From Rhodanobacter sp. C06 (GTDB lineage Bacteria; Pseudomonadota; Gammaproteobacteria; Xanthomonadales; Rhodanobacteraceae), in assembly GCF_002001105.1 (NCBI RefSeq), contig NZ_MUNP01000037.1:39553-103552 (forward strand): 64,000 bases of DNA, read 5' to 3'. Of the stretch, positions 30,462 to 40,468 are shown one piece after another. The notes beneath the pieces were generated by a model, which did not search any database, was not told the DNA's origin, and saw only the letters and a program-made list of their open reading frames with translations. Each line of letters opens with the position of its first letter. Within the stretch, counting starts at the first letter, position 1. Both the position numbers and the translations under genes were made by a program.

Positions 30462-32966
30462 ATGAACAAGCCGCACCGCACCCTGCTTCCCACCGCGCTG
30501 GCCGCCGCCGTGCTGCTGGCTCTCGCCAGCACGCCCGCCGCCGCCCAGGACAACACCGGCAGCAACACGACCACAACGGACGCAGCCGCAGCTGCCAAGG
30601 CCAAGCAGTTGCAGACGGTGATCGTCACCGGCACCCGTTCCAGCGACCGCACCGTCAGCAGCTCGCTGACGCCGATCGACGTGGTCTCCGCCCAGGTGCT
30701 GCAGCAGACCGGCACCACCGATCTGCCCACCGCGCTGGCGCGCATCATTCCGTCGCTGAACTTCCCGCGTCCGGCCGCAGCCGACACCGCCGACACGCAA
30801 CGCCCCGCGCAGCTGCGCGGCCTGTCGCCCGACCAGGTGCTGGTGCTGGTGAATGGCAAGCGCTGGCATCCCGGCGCGATCCTGCTCAACAACGGCGTGA
30901 TCGGCCGCGGCTCCCAGCCGGTCGACCTCAACACCATCCCGCTCTCGGCGATCGACCACATCGAGGTGCTGCGCGACGGCGCCTCGGCGCAGTACGGCTC
31001 CGACGCCATCGCCGGCGTGATCAACGTCATCCTGAAGAAAGGCCCCAAGGGCGGCGACGTGGAAGTCAGCGGCGGCCAATACTCCGCCGGCGACGGCCGG
31101 CAATGGCTGGGTTCGGCGAACTTCGGCATCCCGCTCGGCAACGACCAAGGCTGGCTGCGCCTCGCGCTGGAGAGCGGCAACGAGGACAACACCAACCGTG
31201 CCGGCCCGGACAACCGCTCGCCGGCCTGGCGGGCGCTGGGCGTGAACTTCCGCCAGGGCGATCCCTGGGTGCACAGCAACAACGTGCTGCTCAACGCGCA
31301 GTACGACATCACCCCGAACGTGCAGTTCTACACCTTCGGCCACTACGGCCGCCGCAACAGCATCTCGCCGGCGTTCTTCCGCTACGGACTGAACAGCCCC
31401 TCGCCGCGCAGCCCGCTGATGGCCTCGATGTATCCCGACGGCTTCCTGCCGCTGGAGAACGCCGACTCCTTCGACCAGTCGCTGGTCGCCGGCCTGCGCG
31501 GCACGCTGGACGGCTGGCGCTGGGACGTCTCGGCCAACGCCGGCGGCAACCGCGTCTCCTACGAGACGCAAAACAGCATGAACTTCGCCTACTTCCACGA
31601 TTTCGGCAGCTCGCCCGCGGTATTCGACGACGGCATCCTCAAGGCCAACCAGCAGTCGTTCGACATCGACATCGCCAAGGACCTCCAGGTCGGCTGGCTG
31701 CCGAATGCGGTCACCGTGGCCTTCGGTACCGAGTACCTTCGCCAGAGTTACCAGATCAGCCCGGGCGACCTCCCGTCCTGGTACGTGGGCACCTCGGGCA
31801 CGCCCGGCGGCGCGCAGGGTTTCGCCGGCTGGCAGCCGGTCAACGCCGTGAACGCCGCGCGCCACGACGTGGCCGAGTACCTCGACTTCGAGACCAACCT
31901 CACCGACAAGCTCGGCGCCTCGCTGGCGGTACGCCACGAGGACTACTCCGACTTCGGCAACACCACCTCGGGCTCGCTGTCGGCGCGCTACGACTTCACC
32001 GACAGCTTCGCCCTGCGCGGCAGTGCATCCACCGGCTTCCGTGCACCGGCGCTGGGCCAGGAGTACTTCTCGCAGGTCTCGTCGCTGTACTTCGCCAACG
32101 GCAACTCTGCCGGCTTGCCGGCCGGCATCTACAACAGCGGCCTGGTGCCGGTGGGCAGCCAGATCGCCACCCTGCTCGGCTCCGAGGCACTGAAGCCGGA
32201 GAAGTCGCGCAACTACACGCTCGGCGCGGTGTGGAACCCCACCGGCACGCTGAACCTCAGCCTGGACGTCTACCAGATCTACATCGACAACCGCATCGCA
32301 TTGTCCGGCGCGATCTCCACCACCTCGCCCAAGGTGGTCAGCTACCTTGCCGCCAACGGCATCTCCAACCTCAACTACAGCAGCGTCAACTACTTCACCA
32401 ATGCCGGTGACACGCGCACGCGCGGCGTGGACTTCGTGGGCAGCTACGTGTCCGACTTCGGCAACGCCGGCACGCTGACCAGCACGCTCACCGCCAACTA
32501 CAACCAGAACAAGGTCACCAGCGTCAAGCCGAACCCGGCGGTGCTGAGCAACCTGGGCGTCAACTTCGTGCGCCTCAACCGCCAGGACATCGAGGGCTAC
32601 CTGGCGAACTCCTCGCCGCGCAGCAAGCTGATCTGGAACGAGCTGTACACGATGGGCAACTGGAGCGTCAACGGCACGCTGACCCGTTATGGCCGCTACA
32701 CCAGCTACGTGAGCAGCGTGGCCAGCTACAACCCCGCGAAGGGCGTGGTGGACCAGACCTTCAGCCCCAAGTGGATCTTCGACCTGTCAGGCAGCTACCG
32801 ATGGCAGGACTGGACCTTCACCCTGGGCGTGGACAACGCGCTGAACGTCCACCCCGACAAGAACATCGCCAACAACACCAACAACGGCACCCTGCCCTAC
32901 TCCACGTTCTCGCCGTTCGGCTACAACGGTGCCTACGCCTACGGCAAGGTGCGCTACAGCTGGTGA
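30462..32966 (+). CDS. TonB-dependent outer-membrane receptor
   Basis: An 834-residue outer-membrane transporter. The signal peptide ends at TPAAAQD. A TonB-box-like LQTVIVTGTRSS is followed by a plug domain (~45-170) with IEVLRDGASAQYGSDAIAGVINVILKKG, then a 22-strand-type barrel finishing in an aromatic residue (KVRYSW). The Ala/Thr-rich stretch before the TonB box is typical of xanthomonad receptors. It stands alone in a 287-bp divergent region from fmdB, and a bidirectional terminator follows. No adjacent enzymes reveal its substrate. TTGACG at 30391-30396 is a possible -35 element, but no good -10 is seen. Confidence 0.92.
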   Translation: MNKPHRTLLPTALAAAVLLALASTPAAAQDNTGSNTTTTDAAAAAKAKQLQTVIVTGTRSSDRTVSSSLTPIDVVSAQVLQQTGTTDLPTALARIIPSLNFPRPAAADTADTQRPAQLRGLSPDQVLVLVNGKRWHPGAILLNNGVIGRGSQPVDLNTIPLSAIDHIEVLRDGASAQYGSDAIAGVINVILKKGPKGGDVEVSGGQYSAGDGRQWLGSANFGIPLGNDQGWLRLALESGNEDNTNRAGPDNRSPAWRALGVNFRQGDPWVHSNNVLLNAQYDITPNVQFYTFGHYGRRNSISPAFFRYGLNSPSPRSPLMASMYPDGFLPLENADSFDQSLVAGLRGTLDGWRWDVSANAGGNRVSYETQNSMNFAYFHDFGSSPAVFDDGILKANQQSFDIDIAKDLQVGWLPNAVTVAFGTEYLRQSYQISPGDLPSWYVGTSGTPGGAQGFAGWQPVNAVNAARHDVAEYLDFETNLTDKLGASLAVRHEDYSDFGNTTSGSLSARYDFTDSFALRGSASTGFRAPALGQEYFSQVSSLYFANGNSAGLPAGIYNSGLVPVGSQIATLLGSEALKPEKSRNYTLGAVWNPTGTLNLSLDVYQIYIDNRIALSGAISTTSPKVVSYLAANGISNLNYSSVNYFTNAGDTRTRGVDFVGSYVSDFGNAGTLTSTLTANYNQNKVTSVKPNPAVLSNLGVNFVRLNRQDIEGYLANSSPRSKLIWNELYTMGNWSVNGTLTRYGRYTSYVSSVASYNPAKGVVDQTFSPKWIFDLSGSYRWQDWTFTLGVDNALNVHPDKNIANNTNNGTLPYSTFSPFGYNGAYAYGKVRYSW

Positions 32967-32990
32967 CGTCGCGGCACGCAAGAAACGCAA

Positions 32991-33025
32991 CGAAGAGCCC
33001 CGGCCATGCCGGGGTTCTTCGTTTC
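32991..33025. terminator. Bidirectional terminator between the TonB receptor gene and clpB
   Basis: A 14-bp stem with one G-T pair (CGAAGAGCCCCGGC / GCCGGGGTTCTTCG) and a 3-nt loop lies in the 66-bp gap between two convergent genes. GTTTCC follows on the plus strand and CGTTGCGTTTC on the minus strand. Confidence 0.8.
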
Positions 33026-33032
33026 CATCCGG

Positions 33033-35615
33033 TCAGCCCGACTGGAACGACAGGTGGCCACCGGCGGCATCCACCGCGATGGTGCTGCCCGGCGCGTAAC
33101 GGCCTTCCAGGATCTCCCTCGCCAGCGGATTTTCCAGCTGCTGCTGGATCGCGCGCTTCAGCGGCCGCGCGCCGTAAACCGGGTCGAAGCCCACGTTGCC
33201 GAGCAGGTCCAGCGCCTTCTCGCTGATCTCCAGTTTCAGCTGGCGCTCGGCGAGGCGCTTCTCCAGCGCGGTGAGCTGGATCAGCGCGATGCGGCGGATC
33301 TGCGACTTCTGCAGCGGGCGGAACACCACCAGCTCGTCGAGGCGGTTGATGAACTCGGGACGGAAGTGCGCCTGCACCACGCCCAGCACCGCGGCCTTCA
33401 TCTGCATGTAGTCTGCTTCGCTGTCTCCCGCTTGCTCCTGGATCAGCTGGGAGCCGAGGTTCGAGGTCATCACGATCACCGTGTTGCGGAAGTCCACGGT
33501 GCGGCCCTGGCCATCGGTGAGGCGGCCGTCATCCAGCACCTGCAAGAGGATGTTGAACACGTCCGGGTGCGCCTTCTCCACCTCGTCGAGCAGGATCACG
33601 CTGTATGGCCGGCGACGCACCGCCTCGGTGAGGTAGCCGCCTTCCTCGTAGCCCACGTAGCCGGGCGGCGCGCCGATCAGCCGGCTCACCGAATGCTTCT
33701 CCATGAACTCGCTCATGTCGATGCGCACCATCGCGTCCTGCGTGTCGAACAGGAACTCGGCCAGCGCCTTGCACAGCTCGGTCTTGCCCACGCCGGTGGG
33801 GCCGAGGAACAGGAAGGAGCCGCTGGGCCGGTTCGGGTCGGACAACCCCGCGCGTGCGCGCCGCACCGCGTCGGACACCGCGCGCACGGCCTCGTCCTGG
33901 CCCACCACGCGCTTGTGCAGATCGTCCTCCATGTGCAGCAGCTTCTCGCGCTCGCCTTCCAGCATCTTCGCCACCGGGATGCCGGTCCAGCGGGCCACCA
34001 CCTCGGCGATCTCCTCGGCGGTGACCTTGTCCTGCACCAGGGTGAACTCCTGCTTCTCGGCCGCCTGCGCGGCGGCGAGCTGCTTCTCCAGTTCGGGCAG
34101 CTTGCCGTACTGGATCTCGCTCATCTTCGCGTAGTCCTGCCGGCGCTGGGCCGCTTCCAGCTCCAGGCGCGCGGCCTCGATCTGCTCCTTGATCCTGGTC
34201 GCGCCCTGCAACGCCGCCTTCTCCGATTTCCACACCTCGTTCAAGTCGGAGAACTCGCGCTCGAGCTTGACGATGTCGGCCTCCAGGTCGGCGAGGCGCT
34301 GCTTCGACTCGCTGTCCTTTTCCTTCTTCAGCATCTCGCGCTGGATCTTCAGCTGGATCAGCCGGCGTTCCAGGCGGTCGAGTTCCTCCGGCTTGGAGTC
34401 GATCTCCATGCGGATGCGCGAGGCCGCCTCGTCCATCAGGTCGATGGCCTTGTCCGGCAGCTGGCGGTCGGGGATGTAGCGGTTCGACAGCGTGGCCGCG
34501 GCGACGATGGCCGGGTCGGTGATCTCCACGCCGTGATGCACCGCGTAGCGTTCCTTCAAGCCGCGCAGGATCGCGATGGTGTCCTCCACCGACGGTTCGC
34601 CCACGAACACCTTCTGGAAGCGGCGTTCCAGCGCTGCGTCCTTCTCGATGTACTGGCGGTACTCGTCCAGTGTGGTGGCGCCGATGCAGTGCAGCTCGCC
34701 GCGGGCCAGCGCGGGCTTCAGCATGTTGCCCGCGTCCATCGCGCCCTCGCCCTTGCCGGCGCCGACCATGGTGTGCAGCTCGTCGATGAACAGGATGATC
34801 TGGCCCTCGTTCTTGGCGAGGTCGTTGAGCACGGCCTTCAGGCGTTCCTCGAACTCGCCGCGGAACTTCGCGCCGGCGATCAACGCGCCCATGTCCAGCG
34901 CCAGCACGCGGCGGTCGCGCAAGCCTTCCGGCACCTCGCCCTTGACGATGCGCTGGGCCAGGCCTTCGACGATGGCGGTCTTGCCCACGCCGGGCTCGCC
35001 GATCAGCACGGGGTTGTTCTTGGTGCGCCGCTGCAGCACCTGGATCGTGCGGCGGATCTCCTCGTCGCGACCGATCACCGGATCGAGCTTGCCCGACTCG
35101 GCGCGCTCGGTGAGGTCGATGCAGTACTTTTGCAGTGCCTGGCGCTGCTCCTCGGCATTCTCGCTCTGCACCTTCTCGCCGCCGCGCACTTGTTCGATCG
35201 CCGCTTCGAGCTTCGCCTTGCTCGCGCCCGCAGCTTTCAATGCCGAGCCCAGCTCGCCCTTGTCCTCCAGCGCCGCCAGCACGAACAGCTCGCTGGCGAT
35301 GAATTGGTCGCCGCGCTGCTGCGCCAGCTTGTCGGTGAGGTTGAGCAGGCGATTGAGGTCGTTGCCCACGTTGAGGTTGCCCTCCTGCCCGCTGACCTTG
35401 GGCAGGCGCTCCAGCAGTTCGTTCACGCGCTGGCGCAGCGCCGGCACGTTCACGCCCGCCTGCGTGAGCAGCGGCGCGGTCGAACCGCCCTGCTGGGCCA
35501 GCAAGGCCGCCATCACGTGCACGGGTTCCAGCATGTTGTGGTCGCGGCCCACGGCCAGCGACTGCGCGTCGGCCAGCGCCTGCTGGAAACGCGAGGTGAG
35601 TTTGTCCATCCGCAT
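33033..35615 (-). CDS. clpB: ATP-dependent disaggregase ClpB
   Basis: An 860-residue hexameric AAA+ chaperone that threads and resolubilises aggregated proteins with DnaK. The N-terminal Clp repeat domain (~1-145) precedes NBD1 ([20 protein letters not shown]). A long coiled-coil middle domain at about 405-525 ([20 protein letters not shown]) follows; it distinguishes ClpB from ClpA. NBD2 comes next ([22 protein letters not shown]). The start [14 protein letters not shown] aligns with the usual ClpB N-terminus, so 35615 is preferred over 35609. A heat-shock-type promoter lies ~55 bp upstream. Confidence 0.97.
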   Translation of the reverse strand: MRMDKLTSRFQQALADAQSLAVGRDHNMLEPVHVMAALLAQQGGSTAPLLTQAGVNVPALRQRVNELLERLPKVSGQEGNLNVGNDLNRLLNLTDKLAQQRGDQFIASELFVLAALEDKGELGSALKAAGASKAKLEAAIEQVRGGEKVQSENAEEQRQALQKYCIDLTERAESGKLDPVIGRDEEIRRTIQVLQRRTKNNPVLIGEPGVGKTAIVEGLAQRIVKGEVPEGLRDRRVLALDMGALIAGAKFRGEFEERLKAVLNDLAKNEGQIILFIDELHTMVGAGKGEGAMDAGNMLKPALARGELHCIGATTLDEYRQYIEKDAALERRFQKVFVGEPSVEDTIAILRGLKERYAVHHGVEITDPAIVAAATLSNRYIPDRQLPDKAIDLMDEAASRIRMEIDSKPEELDRLERRLIQLKIQREMLKKEKDSESKQRLADLEADIVKLEREFSDLNEVWKSEKAALQGATRIKEQIEAARLELEAAQRRQDYAKMSEIQYGKLPELEKQLAAAQAAEKQEFTLVQDKVTAEEIAEVVARWTGIPVAKMLEGEREKLLHMEDDLHKRVVGQDEAVRAVSDAVRRARAGLSDPNRPSGSFLFLGPTGVGKTELCKALAEFLFDTQDAMVRIDMSEFMEKHSVSRLIGAPPGYVGYEEGGYLTEAVRRRPYSVILLDEVEKAHPDVFNILLQVLDDGRLTDGQGRTVDFRNTVIVMTSNLGSQLIQEQAGDSEADYMQMKAAVLGVVQAHFRPEFINRLDELVVFRPLQKSQIRRIALIQLTALEKRLAERQLKLEISEKALDLLGNVGFDPVYGARPLKRAIQQQLENPLAREILEGRYAPGSTIAVDAAGGHLSFQSG

Positions 35616-35664
35616 CGGGCTATCCCCACGAAGGTTTTGGCGGACCGGCCGCCACTGCCCGCTG

Positions 35665-35692
35665 AGATGCGGGTGGCGACTGCCGATTCAAG
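35665..35692 (-). promoter_or_regulatory. Sigma-32-type heat-shock promoter of clpB
   Basis: On the minus strand CTTGAA (35692-35687) is followed after 14 nt by CCGCATCT (35672-35665), one mismatch from the heat-shock -10 CCCCATnT. The -35, the spacing and the position about 50 bp before the clpB start all fit RpoH control, which is known for clpB in other proteobacteria. No experimental support is visible here. Confidence 0.6.
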
Positions 35693-35760
35693 CAGACACG
35701 CCGACGAGGATGCGTCAAGACTTCAGGTGGCGGGCGGGGTTCGCCTTGGAGGAAAGGGCA

Positions 35761-36507
35761 TCAAGAAGCCAGCCAGATCAGGCTGGCAAAGCGCCCGCTG
35801 CGCGCGCCCTCGCGCCGGTACGAATAGAACCGCGCATCGGCGAACGTGTCGAAGCCGCCACCATGCACCCGCGCGATACCCGCCGCGGCCAACCGCTGCC
35901 GCGCCAGCGCGGCGAGGTCGCAGTGCCAATGCCCCGGCCGCGTCGGCGTGAAGCAGGCGGCGGCGCCGGCCGCATGGCCTACGAAGGCGGCGCGCACTTC
36001 CTCGCCGACTTCGTAGGAAGGCCCGGCTATGCACGGTCCCAGCCATGCCAGCAGGCGCGCTGGCGCCACCTGCATCTGTTCGATGGTGGCTTCGAGCACG
36101 CCGGCGGCGAGGCCACGCCAGCCGGCGTGGGCGGCGGCTATGGCGCTGCCGTCGTCGGCGCAGAACAGCACCGGCAGGCAGTCGGCGGTGAGGATCGCGA
36201 GCACGGTGCCGGGGATGCGCGAGACCGCGGCGTCGGCCTGCGGCTCGTGCTCGCTTGGCAGCGGACCCAGCTCGGCCACGGTGCTGCCGTGCACCTGGTG
36301 CAGCCAGCGCGGCGCGCTGGGCAGGTTCATGGCCTGCTGCAACACGCTGCGGTTGCTGTCCACCACCTCGGCGGATTCGCCGCTGCGCAGACCGAGGTTG
36401 AAGCGGCCGAACGGTGGCGCGGAGACGCCGGGGCCTTCGCGCGTGCTCACCGCCGCATGCACGCGCGCGGGCGCGGGCCAGTCGGGGAAGATCCAGGTGT
36501 CGGTCAT
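35761..36507 (-). CDS. pgeF: Multicopper-type purine nucleoside phosphorylase/polyphenol oxidase PgeF (YfiH)
   Basis: A 248-residue enzyme of the YfiH/DUF152 family, described as a purine nucleoside phosphorylase or peptidoglycan-editing factor. Metal-site motifs are intact: [18 protein letters not shown] and [14 protein letters not shown]. The [15 protein letters not shown] segment and the C-terminal [18 protein letters not shown] are diagnostic. The ATG at 36507 ([10 protein letters not shown]) is chosen; further upstream codons are low-complexity. It follows rluD on the same strand, the usual rluD-yfiH-clpB order in gammaproteobacteria. Confidence 0.92.
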   Translation of the reverse strand: MTDTWIFPDWPAPARVHAAVSTREGPGVSAPPFGRFNLGLRSGESAEVVDSNRSVLQQAMNLPSAPRWLHQVHGSTVAELGPLPSEHEPQADAAVSRIPGTVLAILTADCLPVLFCADDGSAIAAAHAGWRGLAAGVLEATIEQMQVAPARLLAWLGPCIAGPSYEVGEEVRAAFVGHAAGAAACFTPTRPGHWHCDLAALARQRLAAAGIARVHGGGFDTFADARFYSYRREGARSGRFASLIWLAS

Positions 36508-36604
36508 ATCCTTCGACGCGGGTTGGGCTGGGGAACGACAAGCATCGCATAGGCGCGCCGCTGACGCTCTGACAAGCGGGCGCGACAGGATCACCCAGTT
36601 CCGT

Positions 36605-36628
36605 CCCTCCCCTGCACGCAGGGGAGGG
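36605..36628. repeat. Extragenic palindrome, GAGGGG type
   Basis: CCCTCCCCTGC / GCAGGGGAGGG, 11-bp perfect arms with a 2-nt centre, lies in the 132-bp gap between rluD and pgeF. It belongs to the same general C/T-rich palindrome class as 38662-38685 and 63024-63046. Confidence 0.65.
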
Positions 36629-36639
36629 GGCCGCATGGA

Positions 36640-37614
36640 TCAGTCGTCGTCGTGGCCGTGGGCGGCGAGGTCGTCGCGCAAGGCGGCGATCAACGCGGTC
36701 ATGTCGGCCGGACGTTCGGCGGTGAACGCCAAGGCCTCGCCGGTGACCGGGTGTTCGAACGCCAACCGCTCGGCGTGCAGCGCCTGGCGGCGGAAGCCGC
36801 GCAGCGCGGCGACCAGTTCCGGGGCGGCACGCTTGGGCAACTTGAGGCCGCCGCCGTACAGCGGATCGCCCACCAGCGGGTGGCCGATATGGGTGAGGTG
36901 CACGCGGATCTGGTGGGTACGGCCGGTTTCCAGGTTGCACTGGAGCAGGCTGTGCGCACGGAAGCGCTCGCGCAGGCGGTAATGGGTGACGGCATGCTTG
37001 CCGCTCTCCTCGTCGCGCACGGCCTGGCGCAGGCGATCGCCCATGCTGCGACCGATCGGCTCATCCACCGTGCCGCCCGAGACCAGGCTGCCCAGCACCA
37101 CGGCTTCGTACTGGCGCTCCACGTCGTGGCGCGACAGCATCTCCACCAGCGCGGTCATCGCGGGCAGGGTCCTGGCCACCACCATCAGGCCGGAGGTGTC
37201 CTTGTCCAGCCGGTGCACGATGCCGGCACGCGGCAGCTCGGCCAGCTTGGCGTCGTGATGCAGCAGTGCATTGAGCAAGGTGCCGGAGGGGTTGCCCGCA
37301 CCGGGGTGCACCACCAGGCCGGCCGGCTTGTCCAGCACCAGTAGGTGCGCGTCCTCGTGCACGATGGCGAGCGCGATGTCTTCCGGCGCGCTGGCCACCT
37401 CGGCCTCCAGTTCGGCCTCCAGCCGCACCTGTTCGCCTCCGCGCAGCAGCTGGCGCGGCGGCGCCGTGGCGCCGTCCAGGGTGGCCGCGCCGGACTTGAT
37501 CCAGGCGGCGAGGCGCGAGCGCGAGTAGTCGGGGAACAACTCGGCCAGCGTCTGGTCGAACCTGCGTCCGGCCGCCGTCAGCGGTACCCGGGCTTCGTGG
37601 CGTATCGCGGTCAT
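36640..37614 (-). CDS. rluD: 23S rRNA pseudouridine synthase RluD
   Basis: A 324-residue RNA-modifying enzyme; RluD converts uridines 1911, 1915 and 1917 of helix 69 (E. coli numbering). An S4 RNA-binding domain ([22 protein letters not shown]) is followed by the RluA-type catalytic domain with the active aspartate in [44 protein letters not shown] is the second signature. It is divergent from bamD, a conserved arrangement that supports RluD over RluC. It ends in an acidic DDD. Confidence 0.94.
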   Translation of the reverse strand: MTAIRHEARVPLTAAGRRFDQTLAELFPDYSRSRLAAWIKSGAATLDGATAPPRQLLRGGEQVRLEAELEAEVASAPEDIALAIVHEDAHLLVLDKPAGLVVHPGAGNPSGTLLNALLHHDAKLAELPRAGIVHRLDKDTSGLMVVARTLPAMTALVEMLSRHDVERQYEAVVLGSLVSGGTVDEPIGRSMGDRLRQAVRDEESGKHAVTHYRLRERFRAHSLLQCNLETGRTHQIRVHLTHIGHPLVGDPLYGGGLKLPKRAAPELVAALRGFRRQALHAERLAFEHPVTGEALAFTAERPADMTALIAALRDDLAAHGHDDD

Positions 37615-37740
37615 GCGCCGTCTCCCGCGTAGCGGGCGGCGTCGGGCCGCTGAGTGGCGCCGGTTTCGGCTATCATGCTTTTTCGCTCAAACATCTGAAT
37701 CCCTTACATGCGTCCAACTATCGACTCGCTCAAGCTGCCG

Positions 37741-38574
37741 ATGACCACCCGGTTCTGCCTCAGGACGCTCGCCGTGCTCGCTCTGGCGCTGACGATGAGC
37801 GCCTGCTCGCTGTTCGGCCACAAGCGCGACAACATCGACACCATGCCGGTGGACGCGCTGTACAACAACGCGCACACCTCGCTGGAGAATGCCGACTATT
37901 CGGCGGCCATCAAGGCCTACCAGCGCCTGATCGCCCGCTTCCCGTCCGGCGACTACAACGAGCAGGCCCAGCTCGAGCTGGCCTACGCGCAGTACAAGGA
38001 CAGCCAGTCGGACGACGCCTATTCGACGGTCAACCGCTTCATCAAGACCTATCCGGCCAACCGGCATGTGGATTATGCCTATTACCTGCGCGGCCTGATC
38101 AACTTCGATCGCACCACCGGTTTCATGGACCGGGTCTCCCGCGACAAGAAGGCGCAGTCGCGCCGCGACCAGGCCTACAATCTGCAGGCCTTCGACGATT
38201 TCGCCGAGCTGTCGCGCCGCTTCCCGAACAGCGCCTACGCTGCCGACGCACGCCAGCGCATGATCTACCTGCGCAACGTGCTGGCGCAGTACGAGATCAA
38301 CGTGGCCGAGTTCTACCTGTTCAACCGCATCTACATCGGCGCCGCCGACCGCGCGCAGTACGTGATCGAGCACTACCAGCAGGCACCGCAGACCGGCGAC
38401 GCGCTGGCCATCCTCACCCGCAGCTACCTCGCGCTCGGCCAGGACAAGCAGGCAGATCAGGTGCGCAAGGTGCTTGCGCTCAACTACCCGGAGCATCCTT
38501 ACCTGAAGGATGCGAAGTGGCCGCACGAAGTGTCCATCTGGCGCAAGATGGTGCCGTTCGCGCGGCATCATTGA
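37741..38574 (+). CDS. bamD: Outer membrane assembly lipoprotein BamD
   Basis: A 277-residue lipoprotein of the BAM complex that folds beta-barrel proteins. The lipobox LTMSAC puts the lipidated Cys at residue 22 when starting at the ATG at 37741. An in-frame ATG at 37708 adds 11 residues and cannot be excluded. The rest is five TPR-like repeats (LYNNAHTSLENADYSAAIKAY, QLELAYAQYKDSQSDDAYST, and onward) with the BamD-specific YYLRGLINFDRT. It is divergent from rluD across about 125 bp, with a TATCAT -10-like box at 37671, and has its own strong terminator. Confidence 0.95.
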   Translation: MTTRFCLRTLAVLALALTMSACSLFGHKRDNIDTMPVDALYNNAHTSLENADYSAAIKAYQRLIARFPSGDYNEQAQLELAYAQYKDSQSDDAYSTVNRFIKTYPANRHVDYAYYLRGLINFDRTTGFMDRVSRDKKAQSRRDQAYNLQAFDDFAELSRRFPNSAYAADARQRMIYLRNVLAQYEINVAEFYLFNRIYIGAADRAQYVIEHYQQAPQTGDALAILTRSYLALGQDKQADQVRKVLALNYPEHPYLKDAKWPHEVSIWRKMVPFARHH

Positions 38575-38595
38575 GCCGAAGGGTCGAGCGCAACG

Positions 38596-38625
38596 AAAAA
38601 CCGGCGAGCGATCGCCGGTTTTTTT
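38596..38625 (+). terminator. Rho-independent terminator of bamD
   Basis: AAAAACCGGCGA pairs with TCGCCGGTTTTT across a 4-nt loop, ending in seven Ts, 22 bp after the bamD stop codon. Confidence 0.93.
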
Positions 38626-38661
38626 GTGGCCGGTTGCGCGAGTCTTGCGCCCTCTCCCCAA

Positions 38662-38685
38662 CCCTCTCCCGCAAGCGGGAGAGGG
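38662..38685. repeat. Extragenic palindrome, GAGAGGG type
   Basis: CCCTCTCCCGC / GCGGGAGAGGG with an AA centre, preceded by a partial direct copy CCCTCTCCCC (38650-38659). It sits between bamD and nadE and shares the CCCTCTCCC core with 63024-63046. Confidence 0.7.
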
Positions 38686-38745
38686 GGCAATCGTGCCGTG
38701 CGGGTCCGCCGTTGCACACCTTGTGGCGAACGTTCGCGTCGACGG

Positions 38746-40368
38746 TCAACGCCAACCGGAGGTTATGGGATAGCGCCGCTCGCGGCCGAAGGCGCGGCTG
38801 GTGACACGCGGCCCCGGCGCCGACTGGCGGCGCTTGAACTCGTTGGCCAGCACCAGCCGCACCACGCGGTGCACCACGTCGGCGGCGAAGCCGGCCGCGG
38901 CGATCTCGGCCTGCGACTGCTCGCCCTCGATGAAGCGCGCGAGGATCGCGTCCAGCATCTCGTAGGGCGGCAGCGAATCCTGGTCGGTCTGGTTGTCGCG
39001 CAACTCGGCCGAGGGTGGGCGGTCGATGACCGCTACCGGGATCGCCTCCTCGCCGCCGGCCTGCGCGTTGCGCCATCGTGCGAGGCGGTACACCACGGTC
39101 TTGTAGACGTCCTTGAGCGGTGCATAGGCGCCGCACATGTCGCCGTACAGCGTGCAGTAGCCCACCGCCATCTCGCTCTTGTTGCCGGTGGCGAGCAACA
39201 GCTTGCCGTGCTTGTTCGACAGCGCCATCAGCATCACGCCGCGAGTGCGCGACTGCAGGTTTTCCTCGGTGGTGTCGGCGCCCTTGCCGGCGAAAGCGGG
39301 CGTCAGCGCGTGGATGAAGGAGTCCACCGTCGGCTCCACGTCGATCACGTGGTAGTCCACACCCAGTCGCTCGGCCTGCATGCGCGCGCCGTCCAGCGAC
39401 AGCTGCGAGGTGTAGCGGGTAGGCATCATCACCGCGGTGACGCGGTCGGCACCCAGCGCATCCACCGCCAGCGCCAGGGTCAGCGCGGAGTCGATCCCGC
39501 CGGACAGTCCCAGCAGCACGCCCGGGAAACCGTTCTTGTCGATGTAGTCGCGGATGCCGCGCACCAGCGCGGCGTACAGCACGGCCTCGCTGCACGCATC
39601 GTCCGGCTCCGGCCAGCCTTCGGCCTGCAGCGTGCGCGTGGCCGGGTCGAACTCGGCCCACAGCAAAGCGTCGACGAAGGCCGGCGCACGCGCCGCGACT
39701 GAGCCGTCGCCGTTCACCAGCAGCGAACCGCCGTCGTAGACCACCTCGTCCTGGCCGCCGACCAGGTTGAGGTAGGCGAAGGCGCAACCGGTCTCCTGCG
39801 CGCGCGCGACCAGCACCGCCTCGCGCTCGGCCGGCTTGGCGTCGTCCCAGGGCGAGGCATTGATCACCACGATCAGCTCGGCGCCGGCGCGCGCCGCGGC
39901 CGCGGCCGGCTCGGGGCGCCACACGTCCTCGCAGATCAAGAGGCCGATGCGCACGCCGGCCAGCGTGGTGAGCGCACTGGCATGGCCAGGACGGAAATAG
40001 CGCTTGTCGTCGAACACGCCGTAGTTCGGCAGCGCCTGCTTGTGCGCGATCTGCGCGACGCGGCCCTCGCGCAGCAGCGCGGCGGCGTTGTACACCTCGC
40101 CCTCGCTGTGCGGGAAACCCACCAGTGCGGCCAGGCCGTTCGTCCCGGCCGCCAGCGCTTCCAGTTCCTGCTGGCAAGCGGCGAGGAAGCTGGGGCGCAG
40201 CAGCAGGTCTTCCGGCGGGTAGCCGGAAAGGGTCAGCTCGGGGAACACCACCAGCTCGGCGCCGCCGCTGCGGGCCTGCGCCATCAGGTCGCCCACCTTC
40301 GCGGCATTCGCCGCGACCGCGCCGACCGGGAAATCGTGCTGGGCCAGCGCCAGTCTCAGGACAGCCAT
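38746..40368 (-). CDS. nadE: Glutamine-dependent NAD+ synthetase
   Basis: A 540-residue two-domain enzyme that makes NAD+ from deamido-NAD+ using ammonia released from glutamine. The N-terminal nitrilase-type glutaminase (~1-250) carries its Glu-Lys-Cys triad in VFPELTLSGYPPEDLL, DDKRYF and GLLICEDVW. The C-terminal synthetase has the PP-loop GLSGGIDSALTLALAVDALG and NKSEMAVGYCTLYGD. The ATG at 40368 (MAVLRLALAQHDFPVGA) is the family start. It is probably downstream of argO on the same strand (100-bp gap), though the functions are unrelated. Confidence 0.96.
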   Translation of the reverse strand: MAVLRLALAQHDFPVGAVAANAAKVGDLMAQARSGGAELVVFPELTLSGYPPEDLLLRPSFLAACQQELEALAAGTNGLAALVGFPHSEGEVYNAAALLREGRVAQIAHKQALPNYGVFDDKRYFRPGHASALTTLAGVRIGLLICEDVWRPEPAAAAARAGAELIVVINASPWDDAKPAEREAVLVARAQETGCAFAYLNLVGGQDEVVYDGGSLLVNGDGSVAARAPAFVDALLWAEFDPATRTLQAEGWPEPDDACSEAVLYAALVRGIRDYIDKNGFPGVLLGLSGGIDSALTLALAVDALGADRVTAVMMPTRYTSQLSLDGARMQAERLGVDYHVIDVEPTVDSFIHALTPAFAGKGADTTEENLQSRTRGVMLMALSNKHGKLLLATGNKSEMAVGYCTLYGDMCGAYAPLKDVYKTVVYRLARWRNAQAGGEEAIPVAVIDRPPSAELRDNQTDQDSLPPYEMLDAILARFIEGEQSQAEIAAAGFAADVVHRVVRLVLANEFKRRQSAPGPRVTSRAFGRERRYPITSGWR

Positions 40369-40468
40369 GGATCGAGCTCTTCGGGGGATGGAATCGGGGA
40401 CGAAATGGTAGTGCATCGCCATCCGAACAAGCGGTCCCGATACTTCCGACGCCCGTCACCCGCCGACC

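Noticed and set aside
33006..35951. Plus-strand frame of 981 codons opposite clpB
   Set aside because: Antisense shadow of clpB; composition (His, Arg, Leu, Gln runs) is an artefact.
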